Below, in pieces: positions 30,343 to 39,192 of a stretch of DNA of 64,000 bases. The DNA is from Rhodospirillaceae bacterium (GTDB lineage: Bacteria > Pseudomonadota > Alphaproteobacteria > Puniceispirillales > Puniceispirillaceae): positions 32,385 through 96,384 of the forward strand of contig PCBG01000008.1 of NCBI GenBank assembly GCA_002731315.1, read 5' to 3'. Made by a program: the position numbers and the translations under genes. Every line of letters starts with the position of its first letter. The stretch's first letter is position 1. Below the pieces are notes generated by a model. That model saw nothing but the letters and a program-made list of their open reading frames with translations. It had not been told where the DNA came from and made no database searches.

Positions 30343-32211
30343 ATGCTCCAGGCAATGCGTGGTGGCGCCAAGTCGCCCATAATGAAGGTTTTTCTGGTCT
30401 TTCTGGCCGCGGGCTTTGCACTGTGGGGCGTCGGTGATGTTACCACCGGCCTCATTGGTGGATCGGACAAGGCGATTTCTGCCGGTGATGAAAGCCTGTC
30501 ACCTTCCGAGGTGGCCATCGAATTTGATCGAACGCGCCGCAATTATATGCCTCAGGCTAGCACCGGCGAGGCCATTCAGGCCGGACTTCTGGCCGAACTT
30601 GCCGGCGCTCTGGCGCGCGATGTCGTGTTCCGCGCCGAGGCTAGTGAACTCGGACTTACAGTTACCCGCGACATGCAGCGCAGCGCCATCACCGACGAGC
30701 CGGCCTTCCGTGACGAACTGGGCAATTTCTCGCAGACACGTTTTCTGTCAGCCCTTGCCAACGCCGGCATAAGCGAGGCGGAATATCTTGATCGTATCGA
30801 TACACAGCTGCGTCGGGAACAGATTGTAGCTGCTGTGGCGGCCGGTACGCGTCAGCCTGACGCGGTTGCCCGAATTCTGTCTGCACATGACCTAGAACGC
30901 CGCACCGCGCAAATGATCAGTGTGCCGGTAGACGCCGATGCCGTTCCCGCTCCTGACGAGACAACGCTTTCCAAATGGTTCGAGACAGTAAAATCCCGGT
31001 ACGAGGCCCCTGCATTGCGGAGCGCCCGTGTCGGCTACATCTCGCCATCGCTTTTTGCTGACAGCATTACCGTCAACGAAGATGATATCGTTGCCGCGCT
31101 CGAAGACCGCCGCGATGAATTCACCACGCCGGAAACGCGCACTATGCGGCAGATGGTGTTTGACAGCATTGAAAGTGCCGACAGCGCCTTTAACCGTGTC
31201 AGCAATGGCGAGGATTTCAATGATGTGGCAGCTGATTTGCTGGGATGGTCTAACGATGATGTGAGCCTTGGCAGCTTACCGCAATCCGATCTAGACACAG
31301 CGGTTGGCGATGCAGCATTCAAGGTTGATGCTGGTGAATTTATCGGACCGGTTGAGTCTGCATTTGGTTTCCATGTGATCGCCGTTGACGGCATCACCCC
31401 CGGAACCGACGTCGAACTTGAAGACGTGCGCGCCGAAATTACAGCCACCCTGCGTTTGGAAGCGGCAACAGACGCCATTTATGACAGTGCCAATGCGCTA
31501 GAAGATTCCCTCGCATCCGGCGCCACGCTTGGTGAGGCGATTAACGCAGTTGGTGGCAAGATCGTAACGCTGACGGATATTAACATACGCGGCCGCGACA
31601 TCGATGGCGCGGTGATCAGCGGCGCAGCTGCCGAGATGGCGCAGGATACGCTCGTCGTCGATGTGATCTGGAATGCCGATCCGGAAGAAATTAGCATTCT
31701 ACAAGAAGGCAATGACGACATGTTCTTTGTCGTAGAGATGACCGGTGAAACCGCACCGCGCGAGCGAAGTCTTGACGAGGTGCGCAGCCGCGCCATAAGC
31801 GACTGGCAGCTTGTTGAAGCCATTCGCATTGCGCGCGAGGCCGCAGAAGCATTATCATATGATGATACTACCTTCGTGGATATCGAGCCGACAGCAGATT
31901 TCAGACGCAATGGTAGCGGTCTTGATCATGAAGCGGCAAGGCTTATCGCGCGTGCAATCTTTGACCAGGCGCCCGGCAGCAGCACCGTTGTTGAAACCGG
32001 ACGCGAGGCGATTGCCCTGCGCACCAACAGCATCATTCCGGCTGACGCGGAGGAGCTAGAAACATCAACAGAGCTAGTGGCAGATTTTACCGCCAATGCC
32101 CTTCAACTGGACATGCTGAACACGTTGGCGCGTGACCTGTCCGAAACACATGATCTTCAAATTCGGCTTGGCAATGTTCAACAGCTTCTGGTTGGCAATC
32201 AAAATCAATGA
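30343..32211 (+). CDS. PpiD-like periplasmic peptidyl-prolyl isomerase/foldase
   Basis: 622 aa. An N-terminal membrane anchor (IMKVFLVFLAAGFALWGVGDV, residues 13-33) is followed by a SurA-N-like region and a parvulin-type domain at about 240-360, whose end GPVESAFGFHVIAVDGI is the typical FK-site segment. A long C-terminal domain follows. This is the architecture of PpiD, an inner-membrane-anchored chaperone facing the periplasm that helps newly exported proteins fold. Its stop overlaps the next small frame by 4 bases. In many alphaproteobacteria trpE follows; here it does not. Confidence 0.85.
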   Translation: MLQAMRGGAKSPIMKVFLVFLAAGFALWGVGDVTTGLIGGSDKAISAGDESLSPSEVAIEFDRTRRNYMPQASTGEAIQAGLLAELAGALARDVVFRAEASELGLTVTRDMQRSAITDEPAFRDELGNFSQTRFLSALANAGISEAEYLDRIDTQLRREQIVAAVAAGTRQPDAVARILSAHDLERRTAQMISVPVDADAVPAPDETTLSKWFETVKSRYEAPALRSARVGYISPSLFADSITVNEDDIVAALEDRRDEFTTPETRTMRQMVFDSIESADSAFNRVSNGEDFNDVAADLLGWSNDDVSLGSLPQSDLDTAVGDAAFKVDAGEFIGPVESAFGFHVIAVDGITPGTDVELEDVRAEITATLRLEAATDAIYDSANALEDSLASGATLGEAINAVGGKIVTLTDINIRGRDIDGAVISGAAAEMAQDTLVVDVIWNADPEEISILQEGNDDMFFVVEMTGETAPRERSLDEVRSRAISDWQLVEAIRIAREAAEALSYDDTTFVDIEPTADFRRNGSGLDHEAARLIARAIFDQAPGSSTVVETGREAIALRTNSIIPADAEELETSTELVADFTANALQLDMLNTLARDLSETHDLQIRLGNVQQLLVGNQNQ

Positions 32212-32402
32212 ACGCTCAATCGGAGGCATTTATCGCCTTTTCCGAGCAGTTCGAGGAACTGCCCGATACCCCGACCATCCTTACAGATGGTGAAAATGTG
32301 TTCAGGATACTAACGCAGAGCATGCCGGCCGATGCAGCAGCGCAGATTTGCGAAGCGCTGTGGCAACGCATGTTTGGCTGCCTGCTGAAAGCGCTACCAT
32401 AG
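32208..32402 (+). CDS. Small hypothetical protein coupled to ppiD-like gene
   Basis: 64 aa, not recognised. It starts with an ATG overlapping the previous stop (ATGA), a sign of translational coupling. The protein is acidic at first (SEQFEELPDTPTILTDGENVFRIL) and ends in a hydrophobic helix (QICEALWQRMFGCLLKAL). No signal peptide. It could be a genuine small gene or the leftover N-terminus of a larger gene at the usual trpE position; I cannot see convincing TrpE similarity. Confidence 0.45.
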   Translation: MNAQSEAFIAFSEQFEELPDTPTILTDGENVFRILTQSMPADAAAQICEALWQRMFGCLLKALP

Positions 32403-32489
32403 ACCCAATATGTCGGGTACCGTAACGCTAACCTTTACGGCATGATCTGCATTTCTTTCCAAACCGACATTGAACACTAAATTCATCGC

Positions 32490-33089
32490 ATGATGGACAA
32501 CAGCTCATTCATTGGAATTATCATATTTTCGGCCATTGTCAGCCTGACACCGGGGCCCAATAACCTAATGCTGGCTGCCTCTGCCGCCAATTTCGGCTTT
32601 CTCCGCACTGTTCCGCATATTTGCGGTGTCGTGTGTGGCTTCACATTCATGGTGCTGGCCACCGGCTTTGGCCTTGGCGGGCTGATCAAGGCCTTCCCGG
32701 CATTTCATAATATCATGCGCATTTTCAGCATTCTGTTTTTACTGTACCTGTCATGGCGTATAGCCATGACTGGAAAACCCTCTGATCAGACGTCCGGCAG
32801 ACCATTGTCGTTTTTTGCGGCCGCGCTGTTTCAACTGATCAATCCGAAAGGCCTATCCTTCCTTGTTAGCATAATGGCTGTCCATATCTCTGCAGGTTCG
32901 TCAATTCTGCCGCAAGTGCTTCCATTTGCCATCATGCTGCCATCCCTGACAATCCTGTCTACAGTGTCCTGGAGCCTGTTCGGCACGATGATCGGCCGAC
33001 TGCTGGCAAACGAGCGATCATTGCGCATCTTCAATATGTTCATGGCCGCGTTGTTGGTTGTTTGCATTGTACCCATCGCTCTCACCTGA
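32490..33089 (+). CDS. LysE/RhtB family amino-acid exporter
   Basis: 199 aa integral membrane protein with about six hydrophobic helices and the family signature SLTPGPNNLMLAASAANFGF near residues 17-36. The family exports amino acids or related metabolites (lysine, homoserine, threonine, others); the substrate cannot be told. It stands alone between the ppiD-like unit and an acyl-CoA ligase, both on the plus strand. Confidence 0.88.
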   Translation: MMDNSSFIGIIIFSAIVSLTPGPNNLMLAASAANFGFLRTVPHICGVVCGFTFMVLATGFGLGGLIKAFPAFHNIMRIFSILFLLYLSWRIAMTGKPSDQTSGRPLSFFAAALFQLINPKGLSFLVSIMAVHISAGSSILPQVLPFAIMLPSLTILSTVSWSLFGTMIGRLLANERSLRIFNMFMAALLVVCIVPIALT

Positions 33090-33190
33090 ATGATCAGGCA
33101 GACTGTATCCTCTGAAAAGCCGGGATCAGCCGCGATGGGAATTGCACTGATCCGAAAAAACGTTACTGTTTTAGCAAGTAGTGTCACGTG

Positions 33191-34996
33191 ATGGATAAGG
33201 ATGAGGCGAAGGTTATGGTCGACGGGAACTGGCCGGCAGGAAAAAATTACGTAGATGAAGCCAATCTACCGGCGGCTTTCTTCGAAAGCGCTGCCACCGG
33301 CGGAGACTCAAAATTCTTATTTGAAAAGCGCGATGGTGAATGGATCGGCCACAGTTGGAACGTTGTAGCAGACAAGGTCGCGCGGCTCGCCTCCGTACTC
33401 GTCGACGCCGGTGTCAGCGCTGGCGATCGTGTTCTGGTGACGGCCGAAAACCGTCCCGAATGGGCGATTGCCGATCTGGCCGTGATGGCCATTGGCGCCA
33501 TTGTCGTACCGGCTTACACCACCAACACCGAAGATGATCATCACTTCATTATCGACCATTCCGGCGCTAGCATTGCGATCACATCAGGCGGGATGCTGGC
33601 GACGCGTGTCTGCCTCGCCGCGGAACGTGCCAGCGCGCTCAAGACGCTGATTGTAATGAACCCGGATTTCAGCCCCCCAAAACTGACACGCACCAAGCTG
33701 TTGGACTGGTCACAGGCACTTGAGGTGACGGCGCCGCTTGCCGACCTCGATGCCCACATGGCGGCCTTGCACCCGGATGATGTTTGCTGCTTTATCTACA
33801 CATCGGGCACGGGTGGACGCCCGAAGGGCGTAATGTTGACACATCGGTCGATCCAGGCAAACATCAAGGCGGCAATTGAACTTCTGGAAGAAGGCAATGT
33901 CGTTGAAAACCAGCGCTTTTTATCGCTACTGCCTTTATCCCACTCCTACGAACATACTGCTGGCATGCATCTGCCTTTCCAGATCAAGGCCGAGGTTTGG
34001 TACTGCGAAAGTACCGATCAAATCGCCAACAATCTTGTCGAGGTATCCCCGACATTGATGACGGCCGTACCAAGGCTCTACGAGGTGTTGCATGACCGGA
34101 TTACGCGCGGCGTGCGGGCCAAGGGCGGTCTGTCAGAAAACCTGTTCAACGCGGCTGTCCGTCTGGGGACCAAGCGCCAGCAGGGGAAACGCCTGATGCC
34201 GCATGAAGTTGTCCTGAACATGATTGTAGACCGGCTTGTGCGTACAAAAGTCCGTAGCCGTCTTGGCGGACGACTGCAGTTCTTCATTTCCGGGGGCGCT
34301 GCCCTGAACCCTGAGATTGGCAATTTTTTCATGGGACTGGGCATTAACCTGCTTCAAGGCTATGGACAGACCGAGGCATCGCCGCTGATCTCGGCGAACC
34401 GGCCGGGCAAAATCAAAATTGAAACAGTAGGACCAGTTGTTGCCGGGGTTGATCTCAAGATTGCGGCTGATGGGGAAATCCTGGTACGCGGCGACCTGCT
34501 CATGAAAGGCTATTGGCGCGACGATGCCGCCACCTCTGCTGTCATTCAGGATGGATGGCTCCATACCGGCGATCTTGGCGAAGTTGACGTTGACGGCTTC
34601 ATTACCATCACTGGTCGCAAGAAGGATATCATCGTGAATTCTGGTGGTGACAATATCGCTCCGGGCCGGGTCGAAGCCCTGCTCACCATTGAACCTGAGA
34701 TCGAGCAGGCAATGGTTGACGGTGACAAACGACCCTGGCTCGCTGCGATTATCGTACCGTCTGAAGAGGTGCGATCACTGGCATCATCGCCTGACGCGCT
34801 TGCTACCATGGTTGGCGAGGCTGTCGAGCGTGCAAACAGCCGCCTCTCGCAGCTCGAACGCGTTCGCCGCTTCATCATTGCTGACGAGGCATTCAGCACT
34901 GAGAACGGCCAAATGACCGCTACGCTGAAGGTGCGTCGGCATATTGTCGGTGATTTGTACAGGGAGAGGCTGGACGCGCTTTATCCACAAAAATAG
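33191..34996 (+). CDS. AMP-forming long-chain acyl-CoA ligase
   Basis: 601 aa ANL-superfamily enzyme resembling eukaryotic-type long-chain fatty acyl-CoA synthetases. Adenylation motifs: YTSGTGGRPKGVMLTH at about 200-215, LPLSHSYEHTAG, QGYGQTEASPLIS at about 390, and GWLHTGDLGEVDVDGFITITGRKKDIIV at about 455-482. It activates a carboxylic acid, probably a fatty acid, to its CoA thioester. ATG 33191 directly follows an in-frame GTG (33188); no strong ribosome binding site distinguishes them. Substrate chain length is unknown. Converges on the CO dehydrogenase operon. Confidence 0.88.
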   Translation: MDKDEAKVMVDGNWPAGKNYVDEANLPAAFFESAATGGDSKFLFEKRDGEWIGHSWNVVADKVARLASVLVDAGVSAGDRVLVTAENRPEWAIADLAVMAIGAIVVPAYTTNTEDDHHFIIDHSGASIAITSGGMLATRVCLAAERASALKTLIVMNPDFSPPKLTRTKLLDWSQALEVTAPLADLDAHMAALHPDDVCCFIYTSGTGGRPKGVMLTHRSIQANIKAAIELLEEGNVVENQRFLSLLPLSHSYEHTAGMHLPFQIKAEVWYCESTDQIANNLVEVSPTLMTAVPRLYEVLHDRITRGVRAKGGLSENLFNAAVRLGTKRQQGKRLMPHEVVLNMIVDRLVRTKVRSRLGGRLQFFISGGAALNPEIGNFFMGLGINLLQGYGQTEASPLISANRPGKIKIETVGPVVAGVDLKIAADGEILVRGDLLMKGYWRDDAATSAVIQDGWLHTGDLGEVDVDGFITITGRKKDIIVNSGGDNIAPGRVEALLTIEPEIEQAMVDGDKRPWLAAIIVPSEEVRSLASSPDALATMVGEAVERANSRLSQLERVRRFIIADEAFSTENGQMTATLKVRRHIVGDLYRERLDALYPQK

Positions 34997-35152
34997 CCCG
35001 TGCGGCACCGCCAGCAACGCCAAGATTGACACCAGCAGGGTGGTGCCCGCCCGACCTGACATTGCACTCAAATGCAACATCTCCCCCCACAAGGTTGCCA
35101 AAGAGTCTGGTCAACCAAAACGGTCATTGACGGACACCATCTCAAGAGCAGC

Positions 35153-35617
35153 TTATGAAGCCTCTTCAAGCTCCACTTCACCGCTCATAACCTTCTCAAA
35201 CTTGTCAAAAAACATCTTCGATAGCTTCTTCGCTGTACTGGTGATCAGACGGCCACCGAGCTGAGCCAACTTGCCTCCAGTTTCTGCCTTTGCAGTATAG
35301 CGCAGGATCGTATTGTCACCATCTTCAATAAGCTCAACATCAGCGCCGCCCTTGGCAAAGCCGGCAACGCCGCCATCGCCCTCACCGGACAGGCTGAAGG
35401 CATCAGGTGCCTTGCTGGGGTCAAGCGTTACACGCCCGCCAAAGCGGGCCTTGACCGGCCCCACCTTCAAGGTGACCTTGGCAACAAGTTCGTTCTCGCC
35501 TTCGCGGACCAGTTCTTCACACCCGGGAATACAAGTTTTCAACACCGCAACATCATTCAGCGCCTTATACACCTCGTCGCGTGATGCCAGGATGGTGATT
35601 TCGTCATTCAATTCCAT
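35153..35617 (-). CDS. coxG: CoxG, CO dehydrogenase membrane-recruitment protein
   Basis: 154 aa of the CoxG/SRPBCC fold (MELNDEITILASRDEVYKALNDVAVLKTCIPGCEEL). In carboxydotrophs CoxG tethers the CO dehydrogenase to the cytoplasmic membrane and helps pass electrons to quinone. This copy is short, without an evident C-terminal membrane helix. Start ATG 35617 overlaps the preceding mocA-like gene by 14 bases. Last gene of the cox operon. Confidence 0.88.
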   Translation of the reverse strand: MELNDEITILASRDEVYKALNDVAVLKTCIPGCEELVREGENELVAKVTLKVGPVKARFGGRVTLDPSKAPDAFSLSGEGDGGVAGFAKGGADVELIEDGDNTILRYTAKAETGGKLAQLGGRLITSTAKKLSKMFFDKFEKVMSGEVELEEAS

Positions 35618-36260
35618 GGGTATGCTCCTTCGCGGTGGGCTGGCCAGATCCAGCCATAAAAATTGAATACTCGGCCTGATAGATTTCGGGGGTATCAATA
35701 TCAATAAAGTAGCCGTCGCACGCCGTCACGAAGCTATTTATCAATTCCGGCTCGCTGTCCAGTAGACCGCGACACCCCAGATTAATACCACCTCGCAGGA
35801 CATTGTCGCGCGCCTGCGGTGTAAGTATGACGGGGTTGCCTCGCTCAAAAGCGCTGGATCTGTCCCCCACCGGCAGGGTTATGCTGCCCGCCGGGGCGGT
35901 TTCATGCGCCTTCAACAGGGCGCTGCAGTGATCGCTTTCCAGCCGCGGCATATCGGCTGGCGTTACGAGATAGGCGGCGGCTGTGCCAGCCTTTGACAGA
36001 CCGTGAAAAACGCTGCTGCGCTGTCCCATATTATAATCGGGATTGACGGTGACTGTCACATCGAGATCGCGGATGACATCCGCCGTTTCCTGTGCTGCAT
36101 GTCCCAGCACCACTGTCACCTCTGCATCTTGCAGCCCGGCCAGCATTCGGACGGTACGCCGCAAAAGTGCCTCGCCGCCAAAATCTAGCAACAACTTGTT
36201 CTTGTGGCCCATGCGGCGCGATTTACCCGCTGCCAGCACGATGATTGCAACATTAATCAT
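35604..36260 (-). CDS. mocA: MocA-like molybdopterin cytidylyltransferase
   Basis: 218 aa nucleotidyltransferase. VLAAGKSRRMGHKNKLLLDF at residues 7-26 is the nucleotide-binding signature of MobA/MocA proteins and TPADMPRL is the metal-binding block. CO dehydrogenase contains molybdopterin cytosine dinucleotide, so a CTP-using MocA role is the natural reading in this operon. Start ATG 36260 overlaps xdhC by 8 bases; the upstream part of the open frame is inside xdhC. Confidence 0.85.
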   Translation of the reverse strand: MINVAIIVLAAGKSRRMGHKNKLLLDFGGEALLRRTVRMLAGLQDAEVTVVLGHAAQETADVIRDLDVTVTVNPDYNMGQRSSVFHGLSKAGTAAAYLVTPADMPRLESDHCSALLKAHETAPAGSITLPVGDRSSAFERGNPVILTPQARDNVLRGGINLGCRGLLDSEPELINSFVTACDGYFIDIDTPEIYQAEYSIFMAGSGQPTAKEHTHGIE

Positions 36261-37077
36261 GACCCGGCTCCGCGCGCCTTTGTGCCCGCCGGTTCTGGAC
36301 AATCTCTGCCATAATCGACAAAGCAATCTCTTCGGGCGTCACGGCGTTTATATGCACCCCAGCCGGAGACCTGACTGTATCAAGACGCGCCTGGCTGACA
36401 CCCGCTGCCAGCAATTTTGGGCCATAGCTTGCAAACTTGCGCCGGCTGCCCACAAAAGCGGCATATGCTGCGCTGCCAGCCAGGGCGGATGTCAGTGCAG
36501 CGATATCTCCCGCACCCTGCGTCGCAACAACAATGTAGCGGTGAGCATTACTGGGCGGGTTTGAACTCATAGCGGCAGGTGAAATAAAATGGAAATCTGC
36601 ATCAACAAGATCACGGTCCACATCGCCGCACACCGTCAGCGTGAAACCAAAGCCGCGCGCAATACGCGACAGGGCCACTGCGACTGGGCCATGGCCGTAC
36701 ACAATCAAATCGGGAAGCGGCACAACCGGCTCTACAAAAATATCCATCGATCCTTTGCTGGGACAGCCATTGCGCGCCAGCGTAACCATCAGACCATCGC
36801 TCTCATCCGCCAGCAGCTCCTCCGGCCGCAGGCAGACAAGTGTTGCCTCGCCAGTTTCGATTGCTGTCTGCGCAGCGTGCCGCACCGCGGATGTTACACA
36901 GCCCCCGCCAAGCCAGCCTTCGGCAAAGTCCCCATTCTCCAGAACGATCGCCTTCATGCCCGGCTTCGCAGCGGTCGAGGACAGTGTCCGGACAACCGTT
37001 GCCACCGCATGCGGAATGCCATCTGCGCGCAGCTTTTCCTGACGTTTATCGATCGCAATTTGCGTCGGCTGGTTCAT
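36253..37077 (-). CDS. XdhC/CoxF family maturation protein
   Basis: 274 aa. XdhC/CoxI family, which binds the molybdenum cofactor and delivers it, sulfurated, to xanthine-dehydrogenase-type enzymes. N-terminal domain has ATVVRTLSSTAAKPGMKA and GWLGGGCV (conserved cysteine). A Rossmann-like C-terminal half has GHGPVAVALSRIARGFGF, AYAAFVGSRRK and SPAGVHINAVTPEEIALSI. Start ATG 37077 overlaps coxE by 4 bases (ATGA). Occupies the coxF position of the CO dehydrogenase operon. Confidence 0.87.
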   Translation of the reverse strand: MNQPTQIAIDKRQEKLRADGIPHAVATVVRTLSSTAAKPGMKAIVLENGDFAEGWLGGGCVTSAVRHAAQTAIETGEATLVCLRPEELLADESDGLMVTLARNGCPSKGSMDIFVEPVVPLPDLIVYGHGPVAVALSRIARGFGFTLTVCGDVDRDLVDADFHFISPAAMSSNPPSNAHRYIVVATQGAGDIAALTSALAGSAAYAAFVGSRRKFASYGPKLLAAGVSQARLDTVRSPAGVHINAVTPEEIALSIMAEIVQNRRAQRRAEPGHD

Positions 37078-38261
37078 AGACGTTCCAGTTCCCATTCCAG
37101 TGCGACTAGGCTTTCCAACGTATTGCAGGGCACGAACCTGTCCAGATGGGGCAGCGCCGCCGCCATGCTCGCCGCAACTGGTTCATAGTCTTTCCAACCA
37201 AGAAGCGGGTTCAGCCAGATTATCTTGCATCCCTTGCGGCGCAACCGCGCCATTTCGGTGCTCACCAGCTCAGCATTACCAGTATCATAACCGTCTGACA
37301 GAATAAGCACCACGCTGCGACGACCAAGAATGCGGTGTGCATATTGCTGGTTGAATTGCTGCAGGCAATGACCGATACGCGTCCCGCCTCCAAAACCCTG
37401 CGCCATCATCGACAAACGGTTGACGGCCCGCAATGTATAATTATCCCGCAAGGCGTCACTTACACACATAAGGTTAGTGTGAAACACAAAGGCATCTGAC
37501 CTCTGGTCAACATCGGTCAATCCACGGATAAAGGCCAGAAATACCCGCGCATAGAGGGTCATTGAACCGGATACATCCAGAATAGACACAAGATGCACCG
37601 GCCGGTCCGGTCGGCGGCGACGTAACAGTTGCATTGGCTCGCCGCCCGTTCCAACTGAGCGCCGAATGATGCGTCGCAAGTCAATCATCGCGCCCTTTCG
37701 TGACGCCTTGCGACGCCGCGACCTGCGATAGCGGATCGCCGCCGCAATCCGGTGCGCCGCGCGTTCGGCAAGGGCGCGATCCTCTGGCAACAGAAACTGG
37801 CGCATATCCGTGCGGTTGTTATTGACCACTTCGGTTGCAACCAGCTTGCCTTCCCCGTCGCTGTCAGCTTCGCCATCATTATCATTGCCCGGCGTATCCG
37901 CATCACCAGTGTTGCCTGTATCTTGCTGCGACATGAATTTGGACATGTTCGTGAAGCTGGACGGGTCCGGCTTACGAACATCGCTTCTTTCGTGCTTCGT
38001 GCGCATGACAGAGCGGTTCAGCCAGAATGCGCTGAATAAATCATCGAACCGTTCGAATGAGTGGGTGTCGGCACAGCAAATGGCCTTTAGGGCCATGCGC
38101 ACATCTTCTGTGTCCTGCAGATCGATAGATTCAAGGCTGTGCAATCCCATTTCGGTTTCCTGCACCCCTACGCGAAACCCGTTATGCCGCAGATGACGCG
38201 TAAAATCGCCCATACGTTCAGCAGTAGACGCGCGCGTCGGGAAACGGGTCACACTGGCCAT
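37074..38261 (-). CDS. coxE: CoxE, VWA-domain maturation protein
   Basis: 395 aa. The C-terminal von Willebrand A domain has the metal-ion site DVSGSM near residue 230, and LSDGYDTGNAEL further on. The middle segment is rich in acidic and Asn residues (GNTGDADTPGNDNDGEADSDGEG). CoxE works with the AAA+ ATPase CoxD to mature the [CuSMoO2] active site. Lies 5 bases after coxD, overlapping xdhC at its end. Confidence 0.93.
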   Translation of the reverse strand: MASVTRFPTRASTAERMGDFTRHLRHNGFRVGVQETEMGLHSLESIDLQDTEDVRMALKAICCADTHSFERFDDLFSAFWLNRSVMRTKHERSDVRKPDPSSFTNMSKFMSQQDTGNTGDADTPGNDNDGEADSDGEGKLVATEVVNNNRTDMRQFLLPEDRALAERAAHRIAAAIRYRRSRRRKASRKGAMIDLRRIIRRSVGTGGEPMQLLRRRRPDRPVHLVSILDVSGSMTLYARVFLAFIRGLTDVDQRSDAFVFHTNLMCVSDALRDNYTLRAVNRLSMMAQGFGGGTRIGHCLQQFNQQYAHRILGRRSVVLILSDGYDTGNAELVSTEMARLRRKGCKIIWLNPLLGWKDYEPVAASMAAALPHLDRFVPCNTLESLVALEWELERL

Positions 38262-38266
38262 TGTGC

Positions 38267-39142
38267 CTATCCGGCCACACCGGCAAGGCGCTGTGCCACT
38301 GCCGTAGGTACAGCGGCCTGGTCCGCTTCGGTTTTCAGCAAGGCAACCAATGACGCCTGAAGCGCCGCCGGGTCATCTGTCAGATCGTTCAGCCCCAATC
38401 CGGCCAAAGCTGCGGCCCAATCCAGCGTTTCAGCAATGCCAGGCTTCTTTTCCAGATCTTCTTTCCGGATTGACTGCACAAATCCGACAATCTGTCCGGC
38501 TAGATGTGTTGGCAGATCTGGCCATTTTGCGCTCAAAATCGCTAGTTCAGTCGCACTATCCGGATAAGGAACATACGTATAGATACAGCGCCGACGTAAC
38601 GCGTCTGACAGGTCGCGTGTGCCATTAGCGGTCAACACCACGATCGGCTTGCTGGTGGCAGCAATTGTTCCGAGTTCAGGAATAGTGATCTGGAAGTCTG
38701 ACAACACCTCCAGCAAAAAGGCCTCAAATTCCTCATCAGCACGGTCGATTTCGTCAATCAGCAGCACTGGTGGCACATCCTGCTGAATAGCCCGCAGAAG
38801 GGGCCGCTCAAGCAGGAATTCACGCGAAAAGATACGGCTCTCGATCTCATCAGCCGCAACGCCGCTGTCGGCCGAGGCCCGAATAGACAAAAGCTGGCGC
38901 TGGTAGTTCCATTCATAGATGGCAGCAGGCGCATCCAAACCTTCGTAACATTGCAGCCGGATAAGTTCAGTCTTCCGAATTTCTGCAAGCGTTTTGGCTA
39001 CTTGCGTCTTGCCAACACCAGCATCGCCCTCCAGCAGGATAGGGCGTTCCAGTTGCAAAGCAATGTGAATAGCCATCGTCAACTCGTTTGACGCGACATA
39101 GCCAGCATCAGCAAGTTGTAATTTGAGATTTGTCCAGTTCAT
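38267..39142 (-). CDS. coxD: CoxD, MoxR-type AAA+ ATPase
   Basis: 291 aa. Walker A is GDAGVGKTQVAK near residues 40-51, Walker B PVLLIDEIDRADEEFEAFLLEVL near 125-147, and sensor and arginine-finger segments LTANGTRDLSDALRRRC follow. In the CO dehydrogenase system CoxD is needed to introduce sulfur and copper into the Mo site. It lies between coxL and coxE, the canonical order. Confidence 0.95.
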   Translation of the reverse strand: MNWTNLKLQLADAGYVASNELTMAIHIALQLERPILLEGDAGVGKTQVAKTLAEIRKTELIRLQCYEGLDAPAAIYEWNYQRQLLSIRASADSGVAADEIESRIFSREFLLERPLLRAIQQDVPPVLLIDEIDRADEEFEAFLLEVLSDFQITIPELGTIAATSKPIVVLTANGTRDLSDALRRRCIYTYVPYPDSATELAILSAKWPDLPTHLAGQIVGFVQSIRKEDLEKKPGIAETLDWAAALAGLGLNDLTDDPAALQASLVALLKTEADQAAVPTAVAQRLAGVAG

Positions 39143-39192
39143 TAGATGGCGGCAGGAGGCCGGAGCCCCCTGCCCGTCCTTTTTCAGTTGGC

